In this document: one piece after another, positions 1-5,754 of the stretch | Layout of the letters: each line of letters opens with the position of its first letter | Numbering within the stretch: the first letter of the stretch is position 1 | DNA from: WHSV01 sp050694055 | Lineage (GTDB): Bacteria > Actinomycetota > CADDZG01 > WHSQ01 | Assembly: GCA_050694055.1 (NCBI GenBank) | Contig: JBOGWX010000038.1 | Span: 1 to 5,880, forward strand | Length of the DNA stretch: 5,880 bases | Direction: 5' to 3' | Notes under the pieces: model-generated | What the model was told of the DNA's origin: nothing | What the model saw: the letters and a program-made list of their open reading frames with translations, nothing else | Database searches by the model: none | Position numbers and translations under genes: made by a program

Positions 1-81
1 GGCGGCTCGGGCGGCTCGGGCGGCTCGGACGGCTCGGGCGCGGGGGGCTCGGGCTCCGGCGGCTCCGGCGGTAGCGGAGCC
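1..81 (+). repeat. Imperfect 9-bp tandem repeat encoding a Gly-Gly-Ser linker
   Basis: The unit GGCGGCTCG occurs three times in a row from base 1, then in diverged form (GACGGCTCG, GGCTCGGGC, TCCGGCGGC) to about position 81. It encodes a flexible Gly/Ser linker between the presumed N-terminal membrane anchor and the binding domain. Such linkers are common in lipoproteins of high-GC Gram-positive bacteria. The repeat may extend upstream of the window. Confidence 0.85.
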
Positions 82-1197
82 CCCAGTGGTGGAGACACGA
101 CCGGAGTCACGGCCGGCTCGATCAAGATCGGCCTGCACGCTCCCATCACGGGCGCGGCCCCGGTCCCGCAGGCGAGCTTCGAGAAGGGCAAGGATCTCTA
201 CTGGGAATGGCTCAGGCGTAACGACCAGTCGATCAGCGGGCGTGACGTCTCGGTCGTGTCGAAGAACGACAACTACAACCCCAGCCAGGCGGTCGCGGTC
301 TGCCAGGAGATGGTCGAGCAGGACAAGGTCTTCCTGCTGTTCGGCGTCGCCGGGACGGACCAGATCCAGGCCTGCGCGCGCTACGCGGAGAGCGCCGGGG
401 TCCCCTATCTCTCGGCCGGAGTCACCGAGAACGGCCTCACGACCTTGCGCACCTACTTCGCCCTGTGGATGAGCTACAAGCAGCAGGGTCCGCTGCTCGC
501 CGACATGGTCGTCGACAAGCTCGGGGGCAAGGGCAAGGTCAACGGCATGGTCCGCTTCCAGACGCCGAACTTCCAGGACGCGCACGACTCATGGGTCTCT
601 GCGATGGGCTCCAAGGGGGCCAGGGTCGCCTACGACCGGGCCGTTCCCAAGACCGCGGGCGCGAGCGACGCCCAAACCGTCGCGACCGAGCTGCGGCAGC
701 GCGGCGTGGACATCGTCTACATCCTGAGCTCGCCGTCGTGGTTCATTCAACTGGCCAACGCGGCGGCACAGCAGGGGTACAAGCCGCAGTGGGTAGGGGT
801 CGGCATCACCATGGCAATCGACACGGTCGCCAACGTCGCCTGCCGGAACCAGAGCTCGATTCACAACGCCCGCTTCCTGCATCCCGTGCCGGCCTACGTC
901 GACTCGTCGAAGTTCGATCCCGACTTCCGTCGCGCCGGCGGCAACGACGACATCCAGTTCGGTCTGTGGGGAGGCTCGAAGGGGGCCGGAGAGCTGCTCG
1001 AGGCCCCCGGCAAGGACCTCTCGCGCGAGCGCTTCATCTACTTCGCCGAACGACTGGGCTCGGTCAGAACGGGTGTCCTGCCACCACTCTCGTTCTCGCC
1101 CACCGATCACTTCGGTGGAAGTCAAATGCACTTGCTTCGGGCGGACTGCTCCAACAATCGTTTCGTAACCGAGCAGGCTTTCGTCAATAACTTCTAG
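1..1197 (+). CDS. Branched-chain amino acid-type ABC transporter substrate-binding protein (5' partial)
   Basis: Extracytoplasmic receptor that binds ligand and delivers it to the LivH/LivM permease. The frame is open from base 1, so the start, signal peptide and any lipobox lie upstream; 398 residues and the TAG stop are visible. Window residues 1-31 are a Gly/Ser-rich linker. The type I periplasmic-binding fold (Peripla_BP_6-like) begins near residue 41 with IKIGLHAPITG and continues with a VVSKNDNYNP-AVAVCQEMV segment, VFLLFGVAGT, and a C-terminal GVLPPLSFSPTDHFGG segment typical of this family. Cysteines at window residues 101 and 125 sit where LivJ-type proteins carry a disulfide; 281 and 383 could form a second (inference). 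The binding domain looks full length. It is followed by livH after 39 bp with no terminator between. Ligand is uncertain: Liv-type receptors also bind amides, aromatics and other small molecules. An internal ATG at 256 lies inside the fold and is not the true start. Confidence 0.93.
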   Translation, partial: GGSGGSGGSDGSGAGGSGSGGSGGSGAPSGGDTTGVTAGSIKIGLHAPITGAAPVPQASFEKGKDLYWEWLRRNDQSISGRDVSVVSKNDNYNPSQAVAVCQEMVEQDKVFLLFGVAGTDQIQACARYAESAGVPYLSAGVTENGLTTLRTYFALWMSYKQQGPLLADMVVDKLGGKGKVNGMVRFQTPNFQDAHDSWVSAMGSKGARVAYDRAVPKTAGASDAQTVATELRQRGVDIVYILSSPSWFIQLANAAAQQGYKPQWVGVGITMAIDTVANVACRNQSSIHNARFLHPVPAYVDSSKFDPDFRRAGGNDDIQFGLWGGSKGAGELLEAPGKDLSRERFIYFAERLGSVRTGVLPPLSFSPTDHFGGSQMHLLRADCSNNRFVTEQAFVNNF

Positions 1198-1200
1198 AAC

Positions 1201-1204
1201 AGGA
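1201..1204 (+). promoter_or_regulatory. Ribosome-binding site of the mini-ORF before livH
   Basis: AGGA lies six bases before the ATG at 1211. By contrast the bases just before the livH ATG at 1237 show no good Shine-Dalgarno match, so this site probably serves the mini-ORF and, by coupling, livH. Confidence 0.45.
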
Positions 1205-1210
1205 ACAAGC

Positions 1211-1240
1211 ATGAAGTCAGTCGTCGCGGGTCGGTCATGA
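1211..1240 (+). CDS. Possible nine-codon leader mini-ORF coupled to livH
   Basis: ATG at 1211 opens a reading frame of nine codons (MKSVVAGRS) ending at TGA 1238-1240, which overlaps the livH ATG at 1237 as ATGA. It has an AGGA site at good spacing, while livH itself has none that is clear. The likely role, if real, is to load ribosomes that then re-initiate at livH. The peptide has no run of branched-chain codons, so classical attenuation by Leu/Ile/Val starvation is not indicated. It may instead be chance. Confidence 0.35.
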   Translation: MKSVVAGRS

Positions 1241-2241
1241 GACCGGCATGGGTGACCGGTGTGATCGCCGCCGTCGTGGTCGTAATCCTGGCGTTGAGCG
1301 TCGGTGACCAGACGGGACCCGCTCCCTTCGTGGTGGACGGTGTCATCAGCGGGGCGGTATACGGCCTGGTCGCCATCGGGCTGGTGCTGGTCTACAAGGG
1401 CGCACGCGTCTTCAACTTCGCGCAGGGTGAGTTCGGCACCATCGCCGCCTACGTTGCCTACGTGGCGATCGACCGCTTCGACCAGAGCTATCTGGTTGCG
1501 CTTCCCGCCGCGCTCCTCGCCGCGCTCGTGCTGGGACTGGTCATGGAACGTGCGATCGTCCGTCCGTTGATGAACCAGCCGCGCGTCACGCTGCTCGTGG
1601 CCACCATTGCCGTTGCGCTGCTTCTGATCGGGCTCGAGATCCTCATCTTCCGCATCGAGCCACTGTTCCTCGAGCCGATCGTCTCGCTCACCGGCGCGGG
1701 AGACGGCGTGAGCGGTATCCGGTTGTTCGACTTCATCATCGACCCGATGCGTCTCGCCATGCTCGGCGTGCTCGCGGTTCTTGGAGTCGCGCTTGCCTAT
1801 TTCTTTTCACGCACCGACCTCGGGCTGGCGGTGCTTGCGACCTCGCAGAACGCCTTCGCTACCCGAGTCGTCGGTATCCCGGTCGAGCGCGTGTCGCGCT
1901 TCATCTGGGGGGCCGCGGCCATGCTCGGCGCGATCGCGGGAATCCTCTACATTCCACCGATCGCCGGACAACTCGTGCCCGCGGTGATGACCTCCAACGT
2001 GTTGATCCCTGCGTTCACCGCGGCGGTCATCGGAGGGATGACGAGCCTCCCCGGCGCGTTCCTCGGCGGGGTCGTGGTCGGGCTCGTGCAGAAGCTCTCC
2101 TCGTGGGCCGCGACCACCTATTACCTCGGCGAGGTCCCCATTCAACAGACCGTGCCGGGGGCCGAGCAGGTCGCCGTGTTCGCGGCGCTGCTGTTGATCC
2201 TGCTGATCCGCCCCCAGGGCCTCTTGGGCAGGGAGGCGTAG
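1237..2241 (+). CDS. livH: Branched-chain amino acid ABC transporter permease LivH
   Basis: Integral membrane subunit that, with LivM, forms the translocation channel. The 334 residues are mostly hydrophobic. The first membrane segment is about residues 6-22, the second about 31-53, with further segments near 85-104, 117-137, 172-190, 222-240, 255-285 and 308-328. The family hallmark VFNFAQGEFGT lies at residues 58-68, and the LGLAVLATSQN...VVGIP stretch around residues 197-215 matches the cytoplasmic coupling loop that contacts the ATPases. The C-terminus (LLILLIRPQGLLGREA) is typical of LivH. ATG 1237 is chosen because it gives a complete first membrane segment; its own ribosome-binding site is weak and it overlaps the stop of a nine-codon mini-ORF. 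It directly abuts livM with no spacer. Confidence 0.95.
   Translation: MRPAWVTGVIAAVVVVILALSVGDQTGPAPFVVDGVISGAVYGLVAIGLVLVYKGARVFNFAQGEFGTIAAYVAYVAIDRFDQSYLVALPAALLAALVLGLVMERAIVRPLMNQPRVTLLVATIAVALLLIGLEILIFRIEPLFLEPIVSLTGAGDGVSGIRLFDFIIDPMRLAMLGVLAVLGVALAYFFSRTDLGLAVLATSQNAFATRVVGIPVERVSRFIWGAAAMLGAIAGILYIPPIAGQLVPAVMTSNVLIPAFTAAVIGGMTSLPGAFLGGVVVGLVQKLSSWAATTYYLGEVPIQQTVPGAEQVAVFAALLLILLIRPQGLLGREA
2231..2236 (+). promoter_or_regulatory. Ribosome-binding site of livM
   Basis: GGGAGG lies five bases before the GTG at 2242 and inside the last codons of livH. It supports GTG 2242 as the livM start even though that codon directly follows the livH TAG. Confidence 0.75.
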
Positions 2242-3396
2242 GTGGCCACCGCCACCGAGACGCTGGCGCCTCAAGCGAGCCCGCGGCCCGGCCTGTGGAG
2301 GCCCGGCGCCGTCGGCTGGAGCGCACGCCTGGGCGTTATGGCGGCGCTGACCGCGCTGCTGCTGTGGTTCATGGCCACCGCGTCGAACATCTGGTCCCAA
2401 CGGATCTCGCTCGCGCTCATCTACGCCATCATCGGACTGTCGCTCAACGTGGTGCTCGGCTACACCGGGCAGGTCTCGCTCGGCCACCACGCGTTCGTCG
2501 GGCTTTCGGCGTTTGTGAGCGCCTACGTCGTCACCGAGCGGCAACAGTCCTTCTGGGTCGGTCTCATCGCCGCGGTGGTGGTCGGAGGGCTCTCGGCGGG
2601 CCTGCTTGGGCTCGTTGCCCTGCGCATCAAGGGCCTCTATCTGTCGCTCATCACGCTCACCTACGGCTTCGTTGCCGTGAACTCGCTGTTCGAGATCTCG
2701 GCGTTGACGCGCGGCGGAGCGGGCATGCCCGCTCCTCGCCCCGCGCTGTTCTCCGGCAACAACGCCTTTGCGTTTCTGTGTCTCATTGCTCTCGCGGTCG
2801 TCGCCTTCGTCGACTGGCGTCTGCTGCGGTCCAAGGTCGGGCGTGCGATCCTCTCCATCAAGCACTCCGAGGCGGTGGCCGCCTCCTACGCGATCAACCT
2901 GACCTTCTACAAGGTGGTGGCGTTCGTATTGTCGGGCGCGTTTGCGGGACTGGCGGGCGCGCTGTTCGCGGCGCGCAACTCGACCGTGGTTGCGACCGAC
3001 TTCCAGTTCCAGACCGCGCTCCTGTGGGTGCTCATGGTCGTGGTCGGCGGACTCGGGAGTCGCATCGGGGTCATCATCGGCTCGGCCTTCTTTGCGTTCT
3101 TCCCCTTTCTGATCGGACTCGTCGGGCCCCTCGAGCACTACATCCAGAACAGCCTGCACCGAGACCCCGAGGAGTTCTCTCTCGTCATCGGTCCCTTGCT
3201 GGCGATCATGACCATCATCAAGTTCCCCGGTGGGATCGCGGAGCAGCTCTCCCCCATCACGCGCTGGCTCGGCGGCGCCAAGTTCACCATGCACCCGGAG
3301 GGACGCAAGCCGAAGCAACACCACAACCCCGTGGCGCGCCTTCTGCCCCAGCGAAAGGCCGCCGAGGACACGTCCACGAAGGAGGCCGCCTCATGA
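2242..3396 (+). CDS. livM: Branched-chain amino acid ABC transporter permease LivM
   Basis: Second channel-forming membrane subunit, partner of LivH. It has 384 residues with a GTG start supported by GGGAGG at 2231-2236. Residues 1-29 are a Pro/Arg-rich cytoplasmic lead, then membrane segments begin near 30-47 and 55-72. The family motif GYTGQVSLGHHAF is at residues 73-85. The segment LYLSLITLTYGF near residue 133 and the coupling-loop stretch GRAILSIKHSEAVAASYAIN near residues 200-219 fit LivM, followed by a long hydrophobic region with FAGLAGALFAARN and VVGGLGSRIGVIIGSAF. The last ~40 residues are a charged, His/Lys/Arg-rich tail without membrane character, presumably cytoplasmic. It starts right at the livH stop and its TGA overlaps the livG ATG, so it sits tightly inside the operon. 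Confidence 0.95.
   Translation: MATATETLAPQASPRPGLWRPGAVGWSARLGVMAALTALLLWFMATASNIWSQRISLALIYAIIGLSLNVVLGYTGQVSLGHHAFVGLSAFVSAYVVTERQQSFWVGLIAAVVVGGLSAGLLGLVALRIKGLYLSLITLTYGFVAVNSLFEISALTRGGAGMPAPRPALFSGNNAFAFLCLIALAVVAFVDWRLLRSKVGRAILSIKHSEAVAASYAINLTFYKVVAFVLSGAFAGLAGALFAARNSTVVATDFQFQTALLWVLMVVVGGLGSRIGVIIGSAFFAFFPFLIGLVGPLEHYIQNSLHRDPEEFSLVIGPLLAIMTIIKFPGGIAEQLSPITRWLGGAKFTMHPEGRKPKQHHNPVARLLPQRKAAEDTSTKEAAS
3379..3385 (+). promoter_or_regulatory. Ribosome-binding site of livG
   Basis: AAGGAGG, a near-perfect anti-16S match, lies seven bases before ATG 3393. It fixes the livG start at 3393 even though its reading frame is open much further upstream across livM. Confidence 0.88.
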
Positions 3397-4196
3397 GCGC
3401 CGTGCTCAACATCAGAGGCATGGGCATCCGCTTCGGTGGTCTCGTCGCCCTCGAGGACGTCACCGTCAAGGTTCCCGAGTGGGAGATCGTCGGGCTCATC
3501 GGCCCTAACGGCGCCGGCAAGACGACGTTGTTCAACTGCGTCACAGGGCTCTACTCACCCAACACGGGAAGCGTGACCTACCGCGGTCGCGACGTCTCCG
3601 GCCTGCCGACGCACAGGAGAGTGGCGCTGGGTATCGGGCGGACCTTCCAGAACATCGGACTGATACGCGGCCTCAGCGTGCTCGAGAACTGCCTCGTGGC
3701 CCAGCATGCGCGCGTCGGCTACGGAACCCTCGGCGGGATCTTCGGCTCGCCGCGCTCGTTCTCGGAGGAGCGCAGGTTGCGAGCCAATGCGACCGAGGTG
3801 CTCGACTTCTTCGAGCTCGGCCACCTCGCCAACTCGCAGCTCGACGGACTCCCCTACGGGACGCTCAAGCTGGTCGAGATCGCCACGGTCATGGCTACGG
3901 ACCCCGACCTCGTGCTCCTGGACGAGCCCTCATCGGGCATGGGTCCGGACGAGGCGCACGCGCTCGGTGAACGCCTCCTCGAGCTCCGCAAGACGCTCAA
4001 CATCACGATCCTGATGATCGAGCACCATGTGCCGCTGGTGGTCGGAGTGTGCGACTACGTCTACGTGTTGAACTTCGGACGGCTCTTGACCGAGGGCAAG
4101 CCCAAGGACGTCCAGAACCATCCCGAGGTCATCGCCGCTTATCTCGGCGGAGAGGTCGACAAGTCTCGAGAGGAGGCCGCGGGTGCCACTGCTTGA
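3393..4196 (+). CDS. livG: Branched-chain amino acid ABC transporter ATP-binding protein LivG
   Basis: One of two cytoplasmic ATPases driving the importer. It has 267 residues. Walker A GPNGAGKTT is at 37-45, Q-loop Gln86 in GRTFQN, Walker B LVLLDEP at 173-179 with catalytic Glu178, the D-loop region SSGMGP follows, and the H-switch is His211 in MIEHH. The C-terminal LNFGRLLTEGKPKDV...AAYLGG is characteristic of LivG. The signature motif reads LPYGT (153-157) instead of LSGGQ; LivG proteins often deviate here. ATG 3393 overlaps the livM stop as ATGA and has an excellent ribosome-binding site, implying translational coupling. The frame is open upstream to about 2103, but that part is only the shadow of livH and livM. 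A short charged tail (EEAAGATA) ends the protein inside the livF start region. Confidence 0.96.
   Translation: MSAVLNIRGMGIRFGGLVALEDVTVKVPEWEIVGLIGPNGAGKTTLFNCVTGLYSPNTGSVTYRGRDVSGLPTHRRVALGIGRTFQNIGLIRGLSVLENCLVAQHARVGYGTLGGIFGSPRSFSEERRLRANATEVLDFFELGHLANSQLDGLPYGTLKLVEIATVMATDPDLVLLDEPSSGMGPDEAHALGERLLELRKTLNITILMIEHHVPLVVGVCDYVYVLNFGRLLTEGKPKDVQNHPEVIAAYLGGEVDKSREEAAGATA
4171..4176 (+). promoter_or_regulatory. Ribosome-binding site of livF
   Basis: AGGAGG lies six bases before GTG 4183 and inside the livG coding sequence, deciding the livF start and creating the 14-bp overlap of the two ATPase genes. Confidence 0.85.
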
Positions 4197-4899
4197 AGTC
4201 GTCGATCTCGAGACCGGCTACGGCTCTCTCCCGGTCCTCGGGGGCATCTCGCTGGGGGTCGAGCAGGGCGAGACCGCGGTGTTGCTCGGACTCAACGGCG
4301 CGGGCAAGACGACCACGGTTCTGACGCTCGCCGGCATGCACAAGCCGTGGGGCGGCAAGATCATCTTCGACGGCGTGGACATCACCGGCATGGACCCGCG
4401 CAAGCTGGTCGCCGCCGGGGTCGTGTTGGTGCCGGAAGGCCGGCAGGTCTTTCCCGAGCTCACGGTGGCCCAGAACCTGCGACTGGGGGCCTGGCCTCAC
4501 AGGCGTGACCGGGCCAAGAGCGCCGAGGTCGTTGATCGTGCGGTCGACTACTTCCCCCGACTGAAGGAGCGCTGGAACCAGCTCGCGGGCACGCTGTCCG
4601 GCGGGGAGCAGCAGATGCTTGCGATCGCGCGAGGTCTCATGGCTCGCCCCAAGCTCATGCTGATCGACGAGGCCTCGCTCGGCCTGTCCCCCAAGCTCGC
4701 ACTCACGGTGTTCGAGGTGGCTCGCAGGATCAACGAAGAGGGCACTACCGTCTTTCTCGTCGAGCAGAACGCAGGAGTCCTGTCGATCGCAGACCGCGCC
4801 TTCGTCATGGAAAAGGGCACGATCGTCTACGAGGGCAGCGGCGAAGAGATGCTCGACCACTCGAGCATCCGCGAGGCCTACCTCGGCTCCTCCGACTGA
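4183..4899 (+). CDS. livF: Branched-chain amino acid ABC transporter ATP-binding protein LivF
   Basis: Second cytoplasmic ATPase, expected to form a heterodimer with LivG under the LivH/LivM channel. It has 238 residues, the usual LivF size. Walker A GLNGAGKTT is at 36-44; the LivF-specific PEGR (84-87) with VFPELTV occupies the Q-loop region; the canonical signature LSGGEQQ is at 138-144. Walker B LMLIDEA is at 158-164, with Ala where Pro is common, followed by SLGLSP. The switch position is Gln195 in VEQN, as usual in LivF, in place of His. The GTG start at 4183 is chosen from the AGGAGG at 4171-4176 and because it puts the first strand (LLEVVDLETGYG) at the right distance from Walker A. 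It overlaps livG by 14 bp. It is the last recognisable transporter gene, and no strong intrinsic terminator follows. Confidence 0.96.
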   Translation: MPLLEVVDLETGYGSLPVLGGISLGVEQGETAVLLGLNGAGKTTTVLTLAGMHKPWGGKIIFDGVDITGMDPRKLVAAGVVLVPEGRQVFPELTVAQNLRLGAWPHRRDRAKSAEVVDRAVDYFPRLKERWNQLAGTLSGGEQQMLAIARGLMARPKLMLIDEASLGLSPKLALTVFEVARRINEEGTTVFLVEQNAGVLSIADRAFVMEKGTIVYEGSGEEMLDHSSIREAYLGSSD

Positions 4900-4914
4900 T
4901 CGCGGCAACCGAAG

Positions 4915-4941
4915 CAAGGAATCGATATATGGAAATCCTTG
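4915..4941 (+). repeat. Short inverted repeat downstream of livF
   Basis: CAAGGA (4915-4920) and TCCTTG (4936-4941) are perfect inverted arms of six bases around a 15-base loop. There is no T-run after the second arm, so it is a poor candidate for the operon terminator. The first arm contains the ribosome-binding site and the loop contains the ATG of the small ORF at 4929. A six-base stem with a long loop could also be chance. Confidence 0.35.
4916..4920 (+). promoter_or_regulatory. Ribosome-binding site of the small ORF after livF
   Basis: AAGGA (AAGGAA if extended by one base) lies about eight bases before the ATG at 4929, similar to the spacing seen for the liv genes. Confidence 0.4.
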
Positions 4942-5009
4942 ATTCTCGCCTTTGGTCCCAAGGGGTGGTTACCGAACTCGATTTCCCGGTAGCAGCGTGG
5001 ACTCGCTAA
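4929..5009 (+). CDS. Possible 26-residue small protein or truncated gene start downstream of livF
   Basis: ATG 4929 to TAA 5007-5009 encodes 26 residues beginning MEILDSRLW and ending PVAAWTR. I do not recognise it. In favour: a good AAGGA site, location 29 bp after livF on the same strand, and varied amino-acid content. Against: it is very short, and its 3' half overlaps the tail of the convergent lipoprotein remnant at 4969. It may be a genuine small protein, the stub of a former next operon gene cut off by rearrangement, or a chance ORF. It has no membrane segment or signal peptide. Confidence 0.3.
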   Translation: MEILDSRLWSQGVVTELDFPVAAWTR

Positions 5010-5643
5010 GGCAGGCACGTTCCCATGATGGGATGGGGAGGGCTCGAGACAGCCTGACCTTGGCGACCACCGAGTAAGTATCTTCCTGCCGATATCTCGT
5101 GCCGTCGACCTCGTAGCGAACCGAGAGCGACTCCACTTTGAACTTCCCCTTGCTGAGCGCCTTGATCCAAATGCCGACGAGCACGCGCTCTCCCGCTTCT
5201 ACGATGTATCCGTCTACTGCTTCTAGGCTCGCCTTTACGCAGTGGGTCTCGTCTTCCGAGAGATAAACGGGTTGAAAGGTCTCATACCAGCCTCCTCCGA
5301 ATGACGAGGGGGCCGGCCAGAATCTTAACAATGCGTCCAACACGGTCACCGCCTTGAACCCCCAAGGGTCGAATCTCTCGAAGCACTACGGGTTTATCCG
5401 ACTTGTTGGAGTACTCCGTGATCAGGTTGATCGCTTGCTGGCGAGGTGCGAGCTTGTGGAACTCTTGACCTGACCGACACTCGTGCCCAGAAAGCGGCCC
5501 ACGGGGGGAGGGTCCGAATTGGACGCTCTCCCGGGGGTTGCAGTTGTACACCCAGCGAGAATCAGCGTGGAAGCAATCGCTGCGAAAAACGAAACGCGGC
5601 TACCCACAATTCGTGGACTCGGCATGGACGATGGCGGACTCAA
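4969..5643 (-). pseudogene. Small secreted lipoprotein gene broken by two compensating frameshifts
   Basis: Read on the - strand, the N-terminal part starts at TTG 5643 (GGAG four bases upstream) or ATG 5625. It has a signal peptide with Arg residues, a hydrophobic core (VSFFAAIASTLILAGC) and a lipobox L-A-G-C whose Cys codon is 5550-5548. This frame hits TGA at 5424-5422. The -1 frame continues with protein-like sequence (EFHKLAPRQQAINLITEYSN, then DKPVVLREIRPLG) up to a TGA at 5284-5282. The original frame resumes with SSFGGGWYETFQPVYLSEDE, a Cys, VDGYIVEAGERVLVGIWIKA and VRYEVDGTRY, ending at TAA 4969. The pieces resemble an Ig-like beta-sandwich lipoprotein of actinobacteria, but no family can be named. 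Total about 224 residues. Either it is a decayed gene or the assembly carries two single-base homopolymer errors. It converges on the liv operon, and its base composition is less GC-rich. Confidence 0.6.
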
Positions 5644-5691
5644 GGTACTCCATCTTCCACTATCTGGTTAATGGCCCGTCAACAGTCTTCG

Positions 5692-5718
5692 TCCGGGAGT
5701 CCAAGGAGGATGTCCCGG
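5692..5718. repeat. Inverted repeat between the transposase remnant and the lipoprotein remnant
   Basis: CCGGGA (5693-5698) and TCCCGG (5713-5718) form perfect six-base inverted arms with a 14-base loop. It lies 37 bases or more beyond the transposase stop, where the terminal inverted repeat of an insertion element could be. The other end of the element is outside the window, so its role cannot be shown. Confidence 0.3.
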
Positions 5719-5730
5719 TCGCCGTTGAAT

Positions 5731-5746
5731 TTGGGTGACGACCCAA
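5731..5746 (-). terminator. Hairpin just downstream of the transposase stop
   Basis: TTGGGT (5731-5736) and ACCCAA (5741-5746) make a perfect six-base stem with a four-base loop, beginning eight bases after the transposase TAG on the - strand. There is no clear T-run, so it may be a weak terminator, a structure protecting the transposase from outside transcription, or part of the element end. Confidence 0.3.
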
Positions 5747-5754
5747 CGGACTGA

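Noticed and set aside
1807..3324. A 505-codon open frame on the - strand opposite livH and livM
   Set aside because: Its product is Arg/Glu/Asp/Gly-rich with no recognisable domain, as expected of the antisense shadow of GC-rich membrane protein genes, and the + strand genes there are unmistakable.
2103..3392. Upstream open extension of the livG frame, suggesting a much longer fusion protein
   Set aside because: The extension is Arg/Ala/His-rich low-information sequence overlapping livH and livM, and livG has a near-perfect ribosome-binding site and ATGA overlap at 3393.
1..4899. Urea or amide (Urt-type) transporter instead of a Liv-type one
   Set aside because: Subunit sizes and motifs (NFAQGE in the first permease, GQVSLGH in the second, PEGR in the last ATPase) fit the general Liv layout, and no urease or amidase gene is nearby; the substrate stays open.
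4945..4991. Candidate livF or lipoprotein terminators: CCTT/AAGG near 4949-4963 and TACCG/CGGTA at 4970-4974 and 4987-4991
   Set aside because: Stems are only four to five bases with bulges or long loops and no T-run on either strand.
4969..5643. Programmed ribosomal frameshifting as the explanation for the split lipoprotein
   Set aside because: Two opposite shifts would be needed within one short gene, with no obvious slippery heptamer plus stimulatory structure; decay or sequence error is simpler.
5677..5682. TTGACG on the - strand as a -35 box for the lipoprotein gene
   Set aside because: No acceptable -10 element (TAnnnT-like) is found at 16-19 bases, so a promoter cannot be supported.
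5446..5754. + strand ORFs at 5446-5754, 5483-5671 and 5538-5738
   Set aside because: They lie opposite the lipoprotein remnant, which has a signal peptide and lipobox, and show no motif, no good ribosome-binding site and no recognisable protein.
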